Assembly: GCA_029549925.1 (NCBI GenBank)
Contig: JAKPIF010000026.1
Location: 1 to 59,463, forward strand
Origin: a bacterium
GTDB taxonomy: Bacteria > Patescibacteriota > Saccharimonadia > Saccharimonadales > Saccharimonadaceae
DNA: 59,463 bases
Direction of reading: 5' to 3'
Shown one piece after another: positions 1 to 10,162 of this stretch (positions are counted from its first letter, which is position 1; every line of letters starts with the position of its first letter). A program made the position numbers and the translations under genes. The notes under the pieces are model-generated. The model searched no databases. It saw nothing but the letters and a program-made list of their open reading frames with translations, and was not told the origin of the DNA.

Positions 1-964
1 TACCGTCCGCCACCACAAAGCTATCATCAATAAAAAGCCCCGCATAGTCACTAATGCCCCACCATTCGGACGATTTGTCCACCGTAAAGGTCAAGTTGCT
101 TGTGCTGTTCTTATAATAGCGGCTATCCGATAGCGCCACGCGCACGTTTCTCGGCTCAACGACAATTCTCTTAAATGCTGCTAACCACAGCTTCGCTAGC
201 TCATTATAGCCCTGCTCGGTCATATGTAGCCCCTCGACCAATAAGCTTTGGTTCTTTGCAAAATAATCGTACGCCGCACGGTCGCCGAGAAAGACTGTTT
301 TGCCATCCACTAGTTCAGGCAGACGGGCGTTAATCTCGCGCATTTTAGCATCATCGTTATGACTAGTGAATGGCACTTCGTTAACGATTATTACCTTAGC
401 GTCAGCTTCATCCCGCAGCCGCTCCGTAATATTTCTGAGATTGCTAATCGTCTCATCGGCTGGTATCTTTTGTCCCACGTCATTCGTGCCGAGCATAATC
501 TGCACGATTTCCACTTTATTATCCTTAAATTTAGTCAGGGCGTTGCTCAACAAATGATCCCGCCAATCGGTCGTTGTCGAACCATTGAGGCCAGTGTTAA
601 TCGCTTTGTAACCTTTGCCCAGCATTTTCACTTCGTCGGTCGGTGCTGGCGTCGCTTTGGCGCAGCAGCCATAGGTTAGCGAATCGCCGACAAAGCCGAT
701 CGTTTTAGAGTAGGGTATGTCGAGCGAGAAATTATTCACTTTTAGACTTTCTTCCGCCTTACCCGTCGATGCCAGCCGGCTACTCTGCCCCTTATTGATT
801 TTATCTTTACTAACTACGCTATTGACGTACCATGCGATTAGCGCCGCGCCAAATAGAGCCCCCACAAAAAGTAGTCCGCTCAAGATACGCTTAGCGTGGT
901 GGCGCTTATTTGCCGATGGTTTAAGACTTTTCTTTACTTTGGAATTCAGATTTGTCCGATACAC
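1..964 (-). CDS. SGNH/GDSL-type esterase/hydrolase with N-terminal TM segment, truncated by window start
   Basis: Manual minus-strand translation from GTG at 964: ...TIGFVGDSLTYGCC...MLGTNDVGQ...GLHMTEQGYNELA; GDSL and GTND blocks; absent from ORF track because it runs off the window. Confidence 0.85.
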   Translation of the reverse strand, partial: MYRTNLNSKVKKSLKPSANKRHHAKRILSGLLFVGALFGAALIAWYVNSVVSKDKINKGQSSRLASTGKAEESLKVNNFSLDIPYSKTIGFVGDSLTYGCCAKATPAPTDEVKMLGKGYKAINTGLNGSTTTDWRDHLLSNALTKFKDNKVEIVQIMLGTNDVGQKIPADETISNLRNITERLRDEADAKVIIVNEVPFTSHNDDAKMREINARLPELVDGKTVFLGDRAAYDYFAKNQSLLVEGLHMTEQGYNELAKLWLAAFKRIVVEPRNVRVALSDSRYYKNSTSNLTFTVDKSSEWWGISDYAGLFIDDSFVVADG

Positions 965-989
965 TGTTTTATTATAGCCCAAATCGCCA

Positions 990-1016
990 CCCTCGGCGAC
1001 GCCTAGCCGCCGAGGG
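990..1016. terminator. hairpin CCCTCGGCG/CGCCGAGGG downstream of the ABC transporter gene
   Basis: perfect 9-bp inverted repeat. Confidence 0.6.
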
Positions 1017-1022
1017 CCTTGA

Positions 1023-2807
1023 CTAACTCAGCGCCGAACCAGCCTCGGCCGTTAGTTCTTCGCTTTTATACAGATTCCGATACGCCCTGCAGGATTTCAT
1101 TAATTCATCGTGGTTCCCCGCGGCCGCAATAACACCGTTATCTAGCATATAGATCATATCGGCATTCACGATCGTAGACAGGCGGTGAGCAATCATGATC
1201 ACAGTTTTATCTTGTAGAGTATTGATCGCCTCGCTAATGGCAGCCTGCGTTTCATTGTCCAAGGCGCTCGTTGCTTCATCAAAGATTATCACCTTACTAC
1301 CCCTGAGGAGCGCCCGCGCAATAGCAATTCGTTGTTTTTGTCCGCCCGATAGCTCCACGCCATTCTCGCCCAAGACACTGTCATATTTATCGGGCAAATT
1401 CATAATATAATCATCAATTTGCGCTACCTGGCAAGCGGCTCGAATTTCCGAGAGCGTCGCGTCAGGCTTGGCAAGTTCCAGGTTGTCGCGTACGGAAAAA
1501 TTAAATATATACGGTGACTGGCTAATCTCGGTAATGTTATCCCGAATCGCATCCTTAGTTAGGCTATCAATTGGCGCATCATCAATATAGATCTCGCCGC
1601 TTCCTTTGTGGTACAAGCGCGTTATTAAATTAGCAATTGTCGTTTTGCCAGCGCCTGAACGACCAACGAAAGCCACTTTAGTATTTGGTTTAATGTCGAA
1701 TGCCACATCATTTAATACTTTACGATTTGGCGAATTGCTATAGCTAAAGCTCACATGCTCGAACTTAATTTCACCCCGCGGCCGAGGCAGATCGGCCACG
1801 CCGAACTCCTCTTTTTGGTAGCTTTCACCATCAATGATTTGAAAGATTCGATTGCAACTCACGTTAAAGCTACTGGCGCTATTCACGATATCAGCGACCC
1901 ATCCTGTAATTGAAGCAATCCTTCCCCAATAAATTACAATAATAAGCATATTGGCGACGCTCAGCCAGCCATGGCTAATTAAAAATATGCCCAGGGCAAT
2001 ATTACCCGTATATAAAAGACCCCTAAAAAGCGAATATAGCACATTAAGGTTGCTGCGACTCTCCGTTATGCTATTACTGGCCATAATCGCCTGATTTACT
2101 TTTTTACTTATACGATTATTCGCCGCAGTGCCAGCGTTCAAAAGACGCACATCCCTAAAGCCGCGGATAATCTCTGTTAGCAGGCCCACGCTCTCGTCTT
2201 TTAGCTGTCGTTGTTGACGTTTGGTCTTACGAAAACTAGCATTGCGACGAGATGAAAACAGAATTAACGCGGTTAGTGCAATTAGCCAATAGACGAAGAA
2301 CTGCCAGCTAATCATCGCCACCAAAACTATTACAAATAATCTGGGCACAACCTCAAATACAGCATCGATCAGATCAGTCGCATCACTGAAGATTGAGCCG
2401 CAATCGTTAACCACCCGCTCGGTATAATATCCCGTGCCGCGTTCGTCAACCTCTGTCTGTTCTAGTTTAAATATTTCTCGCGTCAGATGCTTTACTAGCC
2501 CAATGTGCACATACGGGTTAAGTGTGAAATAAACTTTAGTCTTAAGATAGCTGGTAATCGCAACTACGATTCTTAGTCCAAGATCGCATAGTACATAGAC
2601 TAGAGCTAGTCTTAGGCTATTCTGGCTAATAAAGGCTACTATTTTGCCGGTAAAGTACGGCTCTGTGGCATCAGTTAAGCCGCTCACCACAGCGACTACG
2701 GTATAGGCAACAATAAGCCATCGTTTGCCAGCGGTGTAGCGCCACAGAATCCCAAGGTTCCGCCACGTTGATGACTCAGTTTCTGTTTTATTGTCACTTT
2801 TTGCCAA
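1023..2807 (-). CDS. ABC transporter, fused permease/ATP-binding (MsbA/MdlB type)
   Basis: TM domain then Walker A GRSGAGKTT, signature LSGGQKQR, Walker B VIIFDEATSALD. Confidence 0.9.
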   Translation of the reverse strand: MAKSDNKTETESSTWRNLGILWRYTAGKRWLIVAYTVVAVVSGLTDATEPYFTGKIVAFISQNSLRLALVYVLCDLGLRIVVAITSYLKTKVYFTLNPYVHIGLVKHLTREIFKLEQTEVDERGTGYYTERVVNDCGSIFSDATDLIDAVFEVVPRLFVIVLVAMISWQFFVYWLIALTALILFSSRRNASFRKTKRQQRQLKDESVGLLTEIIRGFRDVRLLNAGTAANNRISKKVNQAIMASNSITESRSNLNVLYSLFRGLLYTGNIALGIFLISHGWLSVANMLIIVIYWGRIASITGWVADIVNSASSFNVSCNRIFQIIDGESYQKEEFGVADLPRPRGEIKFEHVSFSYSNSPNRKVLNDVAFDIKPNTKVAFVGRSGAGKTTIANLITRLYHKGSGEIYIDDAPIDSLTKDAIRDNITEISQSPYIFNFSVRDNLELAKPDATLSEIRAACQVAQIDDYIMNLPDKYDSVLGENGVELSGGQKQRIAIARALLRGSKVIIFDEATSALDNETQAAISEAINTLQDKTVIMIAHRLSTIVNADMIYMLDNGVIAAAGNHDELMKSCRAYRNLYKSEELTAEAGSALS

Positions 2808-2925
2808 AAGACACTCCCCGTAGATGTTAATTTATAGCTGAACATATTCTAGCACAGTAATAAGTATTACTATGACAGCTCGTTATTTGACGCATAGGGC
2901 ACATGGTATAATCTAGTTAATCATT

Positions 2926-3561
2926 ATGGATCCTAAAATTTCTGCGATTAAAAGCTGGCTTAGCAGCCGAAGTATCAACATATTCGGCATTCAATTTGCT
3001 GGTAAAGATAGCGTTGGCACGCCATTGGCTCAAGAGTTAGATGGCGAATTTATTAGTAGTGGCGACATTGTAAGAGCTGCCGCAAAAAACAGCACCGATC
3101 AGGCCATCAAAAAGGCCGCTAAAATTACCGAGAGCGGAGTTTTGGCGCCAACTGAGGAATTTAGACGTCTAATAGTGCCATATCTAACCGATCCTAAACT
3201 AGCTGGCAAACCGCTCGTTCTTGGATCAGTAGGTCGCTGGATTGGCGAAGAAGACATCGTTATGCACGCCCTGCACGCCAGCGGTCACGACCTCGCCGCC
3301 GTCATTGTCCTTAATATTTCGCTCAGCGAAGTGTGGCGCCGTTGGGATAATGTCCGCGCCACCCGAAACGGCGGGCGAGCTGACGACCTAACGCGCGAAC
3401 GCGTCGAGCGCCGCCTTAGTGAATACCAAACTAAAACATTGCCCGTCATTGCAAAATATCGTCAGTTGGGCCTGACAATCGACATCGACGCAACTGGCCC
3501 CGTCGATGAAACCATCGCCATCGTTAATGACGCACTTTTCGATTATGCCCGCAGCCACTAA
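2926..3561 (+). CDS. adenylate kinase-like nucleoside monophosphate kinase
   Basis: P-loop variant GIQFAGKDSVG, ISSGDIVRAA, VERRLSEYQTKTLPVIAKY; upstream TATAAT. Confidence 0.75.
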   Translation: MDPKISAIKSWLSSRSINIFGIQFAGKDSVGTPLAQELDGEFISSGDIVRAAAKNSTDQAIKKAAKITESGVLAPTEEFRRLIVPYLTDPKLAGKPLVLGSVGRWIGEEDIVMHALHASGHDLAAVIVLNISLSEVWRRWDNVRATRNGGRADDLTRERVERRLSEYQTKTLPVIAKYRQLGLTIDIDATGPVDETIAIVNDALFDYARSH

Positions 3562-3705
3562 TTGCGTAACGCAATCTGCCGCCTGAGGCGCCATAGTGGT
3601 GGTGGCTATAGGATCGTCGGCCGACGAATTAGTCTTGGCCTTACGCCCGTTGTCGTTGTAATCTAGCCATGCAAAAGTATCTGATCCTAGGTGATATCCA
3701 CGAAG

Positions 3706-4182
3706 TCAAATATTATACTCTGGATATTTTAGGTAATCGGTTGTGTCACCTATTTCTGGCGAAGAGCTGCTTACGGTGCTCGACAGCCGCACTCGTTTGA
3801 CGCGTTGATCGGCGGTTGCAAAGTAGCTATAATTAGCTCCCGCAAAAATACGCTGCGCGCCACTCGGCCAAATCGTCGCTATCGGCACGCCTCTTCCGGT
3901 GTTAATTTGAGACACTCGCCCTTCTTTGTTCATCACCAGAAGTACTCTCCCACTAGCCGAAAGCAAGTTTCGACCGTCTCGCCAACCAATCGTTTCGATA
4001 ATATTTGGATTAGGTAAATTAATACCTAATCCAAAATCCGTCACTTCGTTCACGTCCGGTAATTCACCGGCGACAACCTCTGAATGAGACGGCAAGCCTA
4101 TTGACACAGCAATCAATAAAAAACAAAACACGGCAACCCGCCACAATTGCCTTTGAAAATATTGATATCTTTGTTTTAGCAC
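3706..4182 (-). CDS. small secreted/membrane-anchored hypothetical protein
   Basis: ORF with N-terminal hydrophobic segment. Confidence 0.5.
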   Translation of the reverse strand: MLKQRYQYFQRQLWRVAVFCFLLIAVSIGLPSHSEVVAGELPDVNEVTDFGLGINLPNPNIIETIGWRDGRNLLSASGRVLLVMNKEGRVSQINTGRGVPIATIWPSGAQRIFAGANYSYFATADQRVKRVRLSSTVSSSSPEIGDTTDYLKYPEYNI

Positions 4183-4222
4183 GCCGGTATTCAGGTTATC
4201 ATAAGCTTAGTGCAAGCGCAAA

Positions 4223-4249
4223 CAGCCCCTTCGCGCTGTGAAGGGGCTG
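4223..4249 (-). terminator. hairpin CAGCCCCTTC/GAAGGGGCTG downstream of dnaK
   Basis: 10-bp inverted repeat between convergent/adjacent genes. Confidence 0.6.
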
Positions 4250-4268
4250 CAGCTAATCTTAACGCGCC

Positions 4269-6146
4269 TTATTTTTTATCGTTTACGACTTCACCCTCTA
4301 CAGGGCCATCGTCCTTGCCATCTGATTTATCATCTTTGCTCTCTTTTGCCGCCGTCTGATAAAGTTTGGCACCGATCGACTGCATCTTCTCTGATAGCTC
4401 CTTCGTTGCTGACTCTAGCTCATCCTTACTCTCAGATTTTAGATGCTTTTCGGCTTCTTCGACAGCCTTGCTTAGCTCCTTCTTGTCGTCGTCACTAATC
4501 TTATCCTTGAACTCATCTGGCATCTTCTTTGCCTGATAGATTGTGTTCTCTAAGGTGTTACGGGCATCAGTCGCTTCACGCTTCGCCTTGTCCTCAGCAG
4601 CGTGCTCTTTCGCCTCAGCTTCAGCCTTAGCAATATCCTCTTTACTGAGATTACCGCTGTTCTGAATCGTAATCGACTGTTCTTTGCCAGTTCCCTTATC
4701 CTTAGCGCTCACATTCAAAATACCGTTTGCGTCAATGTTGAACGTCACCTCGATTTGTGGCACGCCACGTGGCGCCGGAGCGATACCATCTAGGATAAAG
4801 CGACCGAGCGACTTGTTGTCCTTGGCAAATTCACGCTCACCCTGCAAGACGTTAATCTCCACCTGAGGCTGGTTATCTGATGCCGTACTAAACACCTGGG
4901 ACTTGCTAGTCGGAATAGTCGTGTTACGGTCAATCAGCTTAGTCGACACACCACCCATCGTCTCGATGCCGAGACTCAACGGAGTGACATCTAGCAGTAG
5001 CACATCCTTAACTTCGCCAGACAGCACACCGCCCTGAATCGCGGCACCATCAGCCACGACCTCATCCGGGTTCACACCCTGCATCGGCTCTTTGCCAAAG
5101 ATACTCTTTGCCTTCTCGACCACGGCTGGCATACGAGTCATACCGCCGACTAGCACCACATGACCGATATCTGATGCGGTTAGACCGGCATCCTTCATTG
5201 CCTTCTCGCATGGCACCGCCAAGCGGTCTAGCAGATCGCTACACCAGTTCTCAATATCAGCACGAGTCAAAGTCATTTCGAAATGCTTTGGACCACTAGC
5301 ATCAGCCGTAATGAACGGCAAGCTAACGTCATATGAAGTAGTCGTGCTGAGTTCCTTCTTTGCCTTTTCAGCTTCATCCTTCAGACGTTGCATCGCTGTT
5401 TTGTCCGTGCTCAGGTCGATGCCTGTTTCGCTCTTAAATTTCGCGAGGAAGTGCTCCACGATGCGGTTATCGAAGTCTTCGCCACCTAGATGGGTGTCGC
5501 CGTTGGTTGACTTCACCTCAAAGACGCCATCGCCGAGTTCTAGAATTGAGACGTCGAACGTACCGCCGCCGAGGTCAAAGACCACGATCTTTTCGTCATT
5601 ATTCTTGTCTAGGCCATAGGCTAGTGCTGCCGCTGTCGGCTCGTTCACAATGCGCTTAACATCAAGCCCTGCGATCTTACCAGCATCCTTTGTTGCCTGG
5701 CGCTGGCTGTCGTCAAAGTAAGCCGGCACCGTAATGACCGCCTCGGTAACGGGCTGGCCGAGATACTTCTCCGCGTCCGCCTTGATCTTGCTCAGAATCA
5801 TGGCGCTGATTTCCTCTGGGCTATAGACTTTGCCATTTAGTTCAACCGCCGCATTACCCTTGTTGTTGACGATCTTGAACGGCACGAGCTCCTTATCCTT
5901 TTGCACCTCTGGATCATTGTAGCGGCGTCCCATTAAACGCTTAACTGCGTAAATCGTGTTCTCAGCGTTGACGACGCGCTGGCGCTGCGCCACTTTACCG
6001 ACCAAGCGCTCGCCCTTCTTATCAATTGCCACTACCGACGGTGTGGTGCGGTCGCCCTCTTTGTTCGTGATAATCTCAGGTTTGCCCGCCACGAGATAAG
6101 CAAACGCGCTGTTGGTCGTTCCTAAATCAATTCCAATTATTGCCAT
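4269..6146 (-). CDS. dnaK: chaperone DnaK (Hsp70)
   Basis: [42 protein letters not shown]. Confidence 0.98.
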   Translation of the reverse strand: MAIIGIDLGTTNSAFAYLVAGKPEIITNKEGDRTTPSVVAIDKKGERLVGKVAQRQRVVNAENTIYAVKRLMGRRYNDPEVQKDKELVPFKIVNNKGNAAVELNGKVYSPEEISAMILSKIKADAEKYLGQPVTEAVITVPAYFDDSQRQATKDAGKIAGLDVKRIVNEPTAAALAYGLDKNNDEKIVVFDLGGGTFDVSILELGDGVFEVKSTNGDTHLGGEDFDNRIVEHFLAKFKSETGIDLSTDKTAMQRLKDEAEKAKKELSTTTSYDVSLPFITADASGPKHFEMTLTRADIENWCSDLLDRLAVPCEKAMKDAGLTASDIGHVVLVGGMTRMPAVVEKAKSIFGKEPMQGVNPDEVVADGAAIQGGVLSGEVKDVLLLDVTPLSLGIETMGGVSTKLIDRNTTIPTSKSQVFSTASDNQPQVEINVLQGEREFAKDNKSLGRFILDGIAPAPRGVPQIEVTFNIDANGILNVSAKDKGTGKEQSITIQNSGNLSKEDIAKAEAEAKEHAAEDKAKREATDARNTLENTIYQAKKMPDEFKDKISDDDKKELSKAVEEAEKHLKSESKDELESATKELSEKMQSIGAKLYQTAAKESKDDKSDGKDDGPVEGEVVNDKK

Positions 6147-6273
6147 AACTACCCTTTCCGTTAACTATTCATCCGGCTCGCCGATTTAGCCATCCGCGCC
6201 CATGGCCTCCTTCTATCTCGCTAACGCTTGGCGCTTTACCTTATCGACTGCCAACTATCTCTAATATAGTCCG

Positions 6274-6300
6274 TTAGCACTCGTGTGTCAAGAGTGCTAA
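6274..6300. promoter_or_regulatory. CIRCE operator upstream of dnaK
   Basis: TTAGCACTC-N9-GAGTGCTAA, exact consensus. Confidence 0.97.
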
Positions 6301-6309
6301 TTAAGATTT

Positions 6310-9021
6310 TTACAGACCCGATGTTAGTGTATAAATGACTCTGCCAGTATAAGTCCCAGCTGGCTGAGTAACAGATGTTGCGAAGCCAAATGTCGAGCGA
6401 ATGCTTGCAGCACTAGTTGCCTCAGCGCTAGATAGAATAGTCAGTGGCGAAGAGCTAGCTGGCACTTTTCGCCACTGCCCTGTCGACGTACCGTCGGTTG
6501 AGTCAAGTCGGAGCGACCAGCCATTTTGCCCTGCAACTGGCTCATTTATTGTAGACAAGGCGTGTTTGCCATCAGACAAGCTTGCGTCGCCATCCGCGTT
6601 CATGGTCAACGAGTATCCACCCTCGATACCATTCGTTCGCACGGAGCTGTCGATATAGCCAGTCGCCACCCCGCCAACTTTAGCTGTTAGGCTTAGAGCG
6701 TTATTTGAACCGCTGCTAGTCCGCGTCGTCATGCCGATACTGTTTGGCTGTGATGCGAGCGATACGTTTACCGTCTTGCGCCGGGCAATCGTTGTCGCAT
6801 GCGCCGTTCCGTCGCCCGTCGTCTCAACCGTTATTGTCGCCGTCGCCGGCGTCACTGCTGCTGCATCCACCTGATAATCTAAGGTAATCGGCGTCCGTTC
6901 AACGCCTTTGCCACCGTTATCCGCTGCCGCTGGAATGCCATTACTGTCATAAGTCGGCTGCTCGCCCGTAATATGCGCTTCTTTGCCCGCCGCCACCATG
7001 TTCGCCTCCAGCTTGTCCATGTCAATAGTTACCGTTGACGTACCATCATCGTTGGACGCCAAGGCGTAATCAGTATCTTTTTTTAGTGTGTATTCGCCAG
7101 TCTTTAGTGACCCATTTACTACCGTCAAGTATTTAGGCAAGGTGACAATAATTTTACTATTGGTATCCTGATTATACGTTCTCGGCGTGATTGATAAAGT
7201 CCCTGTCGAAGAGACATTGGTCGAATCATTTGCAGCAAGGTCAATCATCAACAACCCCGGTATCATGGTATATTTTCTAACGCCAACGTTTTTAAAGCTG
7301 TTCCATTCGGTAGTGCTAGCGACTGCGCGCGTCAGTTCCTTGGCCTTACCGTCAATAGTTTTATCAAGCACTTTAAACTCAATGTGATTAAACCAATAAG
7401 CATCATCAAGGCTATAGCGCTCGCTCTCTATTTTCAGCATAGATAAGTTAAGAATGGAACCAACAGTTGTCAATGCGCTTTGATAAGTATTTCCATTGTC
7501 GTCGGTAGTTAAGCCGTATGCACCACAGCCATTTGAAATATCAGGGAATCCGTCGCTCCCCAGCTTAGCGGCGCTTACTAGCGAATTGTTGTTGCGCGTT
7601 CGACCAGCATAATCTGCATGTGCCACGCTATACAACAAAAGACTACTCGGATTCCACGCAATGCAGCCAACATTATTCGAACTGTAGTCATTGGTTGCGC
7701 TGTTCGACGACATCACCGCCCTTAGTGGCACTATCTGTCCTTCGTAATAATGGTGATTATCCCACCAGTCAACTTCTTCCGTGGGATTATAAGTGATATA
7801 ATATTGGTTATTGTTATCATCGACGAAGGTCGTCATAGAGCCAGTCACCTGGCTAGTTAGCCAATACGAATATGTGGCATCTGATATATCCGCTTCCTGA
7901 GCACTATTAACACCAGTAAAATCAAACGCCTCAGCCTTAACATTGTAGGCCTTGGACGTTTTTGGAATATCAGTCAGCGGAACATAAATACCAATCTGCA
8001 TCAGGGACTGCGTACACCGGGTATCGCTCGTTGCTCGCGAGTTTCCCGAGGCATCTATATTACGGGCACATCGTGCTATCGCCGTAGCTGCGCCGGTCGT
8101 TTCAATATGTAGCGTGTCATCACCATTTTTAGAAACGCTTACTTTTCCGCTCTGGCCAGTCCGTGCGCCCCATCGTCCACCTTCATAGATATCAAATCCA
8201 CCACCAACATCGGTATGATGAACATACCACCCAGACGGCAACTCGCTCATGTCGATATCGAATGAATAGTTGCCGCCTTTAATTGGCTCAATGCCAAGAT
8301 TATTGGCTCGACCGTCAGTCTTCATGTATATACCAACGTCTAGGTTAAAATGGGTGTAGCCACTTTCAAAATGCGTCGATCCACCCGAAGATCCGAGCAC
8401 GACGCCATAATTCAGCCTCCCTACTACGGTTATCGGATCGATCACCACATTGGCCGCTCCATCGTTCACGGCCACACTTGGTGTTATAGTGTCGCCATTT
8501 CCGCCCCACGGCTTGGTTGTTATATCCCAACTCGAACTAACCATACCGTCGTCAGCATTGATATAACAAATCGCCTGATTAGCCACAATACTAGCCTTAT
8601 CATTGACGGCCGCTGCCTTGACTTCGCTCTTATGCGTTTCGTCGCTATCGCAACCACTAACCGAGGCTGTGTCGATATAATTGTTGACCGGCATAGTGAA
8701 CGTTAGCTTGATCCAACCACCGCTCGCCGTATAGTTCACACGATAACGCACCACGTTATTATTCAATATCGTGCGGCGAGAAGCATTATCCGCGCCATAG
8801 TCATTTTCATTCAGTGTTTCACCACGTATCGTTACGCTAGCTCCAGTACCTGCCTGCAATATCTGCACACCAGATATTTGCCCCATACCAGTTGTCTCCG
8901 CCCGTGCTAACTTAATCCTCTGATTTGAAATCAGCATTAGCGACACGCTTGCGCCAAATCCGCTCACCGCCATTATGCCGACGGCCAATAATATCTGAGA
9001 AATTTTCTTTTTAACGCCCAT
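6310..9021 (-). CDS. large secreted surface protein of unknown function
   Basis: 903 aa, N-terminal signal/TM, Thr/Ser/Asn-rich, C-terminus QPAGTYTGRVIYTLTSGL. Confidence 0.75.
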   Translation of the reverse strand: MGVKKKISQILLAVGIMAVSGFGASVSLMLISNQRIKLARAETTGMGQISGVQILQAGTGASVTIRGETLNENDYGADNASRRTILNNNVVRYRVNYTASGGWIKLTFTMPVNNYIDTASVSGCDSDETHKSEVKAAAVNDKASIVANQAICYINADDGMVSSSWDITTKPWGGNGDTITPSVAVNDGAANVVIDPITVVGRLNYGVVLGSSGGSTHFESGYTHFNLDVGIYMKTDGRANNLGIEPIKGGNYSFDIDMSELPSGWYVHHTDVGGGFDIYEGGRWGARTGQSGKVSVSKNGDDTLHIETTGAATAIARCARNIDASGNSRATSDTRCTQSLMQIGIYVPLTDIPKTSKAYNVKAEAFDFTGVNSAQEADISDATYSYWLTSQVTGSMTTFVDDNNNQYYITYNPTEEVDWWDNHHYYEGQIVPLRAVMSSNSATNDYSSNNVGCIAWNPSSLLLYSVAHADYAGRTRNNNSLVSAAKLGSDGFPDISNGCGAYGLTTDDNGNTYQSALTTVGSILNLSMLKIESERYSLDDAYWFNHIEFKVLDKTIDGKAKELTRAVASTTEWNSFKNVGVRKYTMIPGLLMIDLAANDSTNVSSTGTLSITPRTYNQDTNSKIIVTLPKYLTVVNGSLKTGEYTLKKDTDYALASNDDGTSTVTIDMDKLEANMVAAGKEAHITGEQPTYDSNGIPAAADNGGKGVERTPITLDYQVDAAAVTPATATITVETTGDGTAHATTIARRKTVNVSLASQPNSIGMTTRTSSGSNNALSLTAKVGGVATGYIDSSVRTNGIEGGYSLTMNADGDASLSDGKHALSTINEPVAGQNGWSLRLDSTDGTSTGQWRKVPASSSPLTILSSAEATSAASIRSTFGFATSVTQPAGTYTGRVIYTLTSGL

Positions 9022-9086
9022 CTACTTTTATCCTTTACCGACGTGGCACCCTATAGCAAAAAGTGGATAGCCCTGTACGCCGGGTT

Positions 9087-9214
9087 GCCTAAAAATAGAG
9101 CCTAAGCACTTGCGTCAAAGTCTCTGCCCAGCGACTGGGATGTCCAGTTTGACTTCGACGAACGAATAGGTGCATAGATATAGATAAAGTGCTTATTAAA
9201 TCTTATTTTTAGGC
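9087..9214 (-). ncRNA. candidate structured RNA or structured 5' leader
   Basis: nested perfect inverted repeats (11 bp, 9 bp, 6 bp, apical 5 bp) preceded by TTGACG-N18-TATACT-N6 on the minus strand. Confidence 0.45.
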
Positions 9215-9220
9215 ATTAGT

Positions 9221-9250
9221 AGTATACAAGGTTTTGCCGTGAGACGTCAA
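9221..9250 (-). promoter_or_regulatory. sigma70-like promoter for the candidate RNA
   Basis: TTGACG (9250-9245), 18-bp spacer, TATACT (9226-9221). Confidence 0.6.
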
Positions 9251-9259
9251 GTAAACTAG

Positions 9260-9919
9260 CTAATCTTTCAAGCAACCAATCGGAACAACATAGACGCCGT
9301 CCTCAGGGCGACGGTAGGCGGCTACACCGTTAGCTGTCAAAACCGCTTTAAATGTCGGTGCGCGCATCTTTGTTGTATCTATTTTATCTGCCAGTTTGTT
9401 TAGACTGATAACCGCCGATCCAATCGTATTATCATCTTGACCTAGCTTTATTTCGATTAGACCGTATTTCCCGTCATTGCCCGTCACCACCGCATCACAC
9501 TCTAAATCATTTTTATCACGGTAATGATAGACTTCGCCGCCATTGACGTAAGCGTAAACTCTTAAATCGCGAATACATAAGGTCTCAAATATGAAGCCAA
9601 AGGTGTTTAAATCGCCAATCAGTCCATCAGGCGTAGCTTTTAGGGAGCTCGCCGCAATTGATGGGTCGACATAATAATGTGTATCCGTCGAACGAATCGC
9701 TGTTCGCGAACGCAAATTAGGGCTCCACGCCTTTATGCTCTCAACGGCAAAAATATTGCTAAGAGCATTCAAATAGCTCTTTGCCGCTCGCTTAGCCGAA
9801 GTAGTTTTGCCACACCACTTAGCACCCTCAATGACGACCGCCCCTGAGCTACGCAGCTTAAAGCCAAGTATCTTATCAGTTACGCGCGGTTTATACGTGT
9901 TCTTCGCGCCGTTATTCAT
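9260..9919 (-). CDS. AAA_14/DUF4143-family ATPase, apparently internally deleted
   Basis: Walker A GAKWCGKTT joins directly to the C-terminal region (RSRTAIRSTDTHYYVDPSIAA, YHYRDKNDLECDAVV, IEIKLG); ATG at 9919 preceded by TATAAT-N6. Confidence 0.65.
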   Translation of the reverse strand: MNNGAKNTYKPRVTDKILGFKLRSSGAVVIEGAKWCGKTTSAKRAAKSYLNALSNIFAVESIKAWSPNLRSRTAIRSTDTHYYVDPSIAASSLKATPDGLIGDLNTFGFIFETLCIRDLRVYAYVNGGEVYHYRDKNDLECDAVVTGNDGKYGLIEIKLGQDDNTIGSAVISLNKLADKIDTTKMRAPTFKAVLTANGVAAYRRPEDGVYVVPIGCLKD

Positions 9920-9946
9920 AGCTAAATTATAGCTTATTACCACTAG

Positions 9947-9985
9947 CGTTGGCAAATTTGGCGGAAAATCGTTGGCAAATTTGGC
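9947..9985. repeat. two 16-bp direct repeats CGTTGGCAAATTTGGC
   Basis: identical copies at 9947-9962 and 9970-9985. Confidence 0.9.
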
Positions 9986-10162
9986 CGTAATTTGATAGTA
10001 AGTTTGGCGGATAGAGCAAAACTTACCGCCACATATTGACACTAGACTGTATAAATATTAGTGAGGCGTTAAGCCTAGTTCATTTCGAATGGGAGGCATC
10101 TATGGAGTTCGCTCTACGTAGTACAGAAGACGTTTTGCGAGAGAAAGAATACAATCTTGCAC

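Noticed and set aside
4602-5619. Several plus-strand ORFs antisense to dnaK
   Set aside because: Antisense shadows of a highly conserved gene; no SD or promoter support and low-complexity translations.
9087-9214. Interpretation of the nested inverted repeats as a MITE
   Set aside because: No convincing target-site duplication at the ends and a promoter positioned exactly at one end favours an RNA, though a copy search in the genome should be done.
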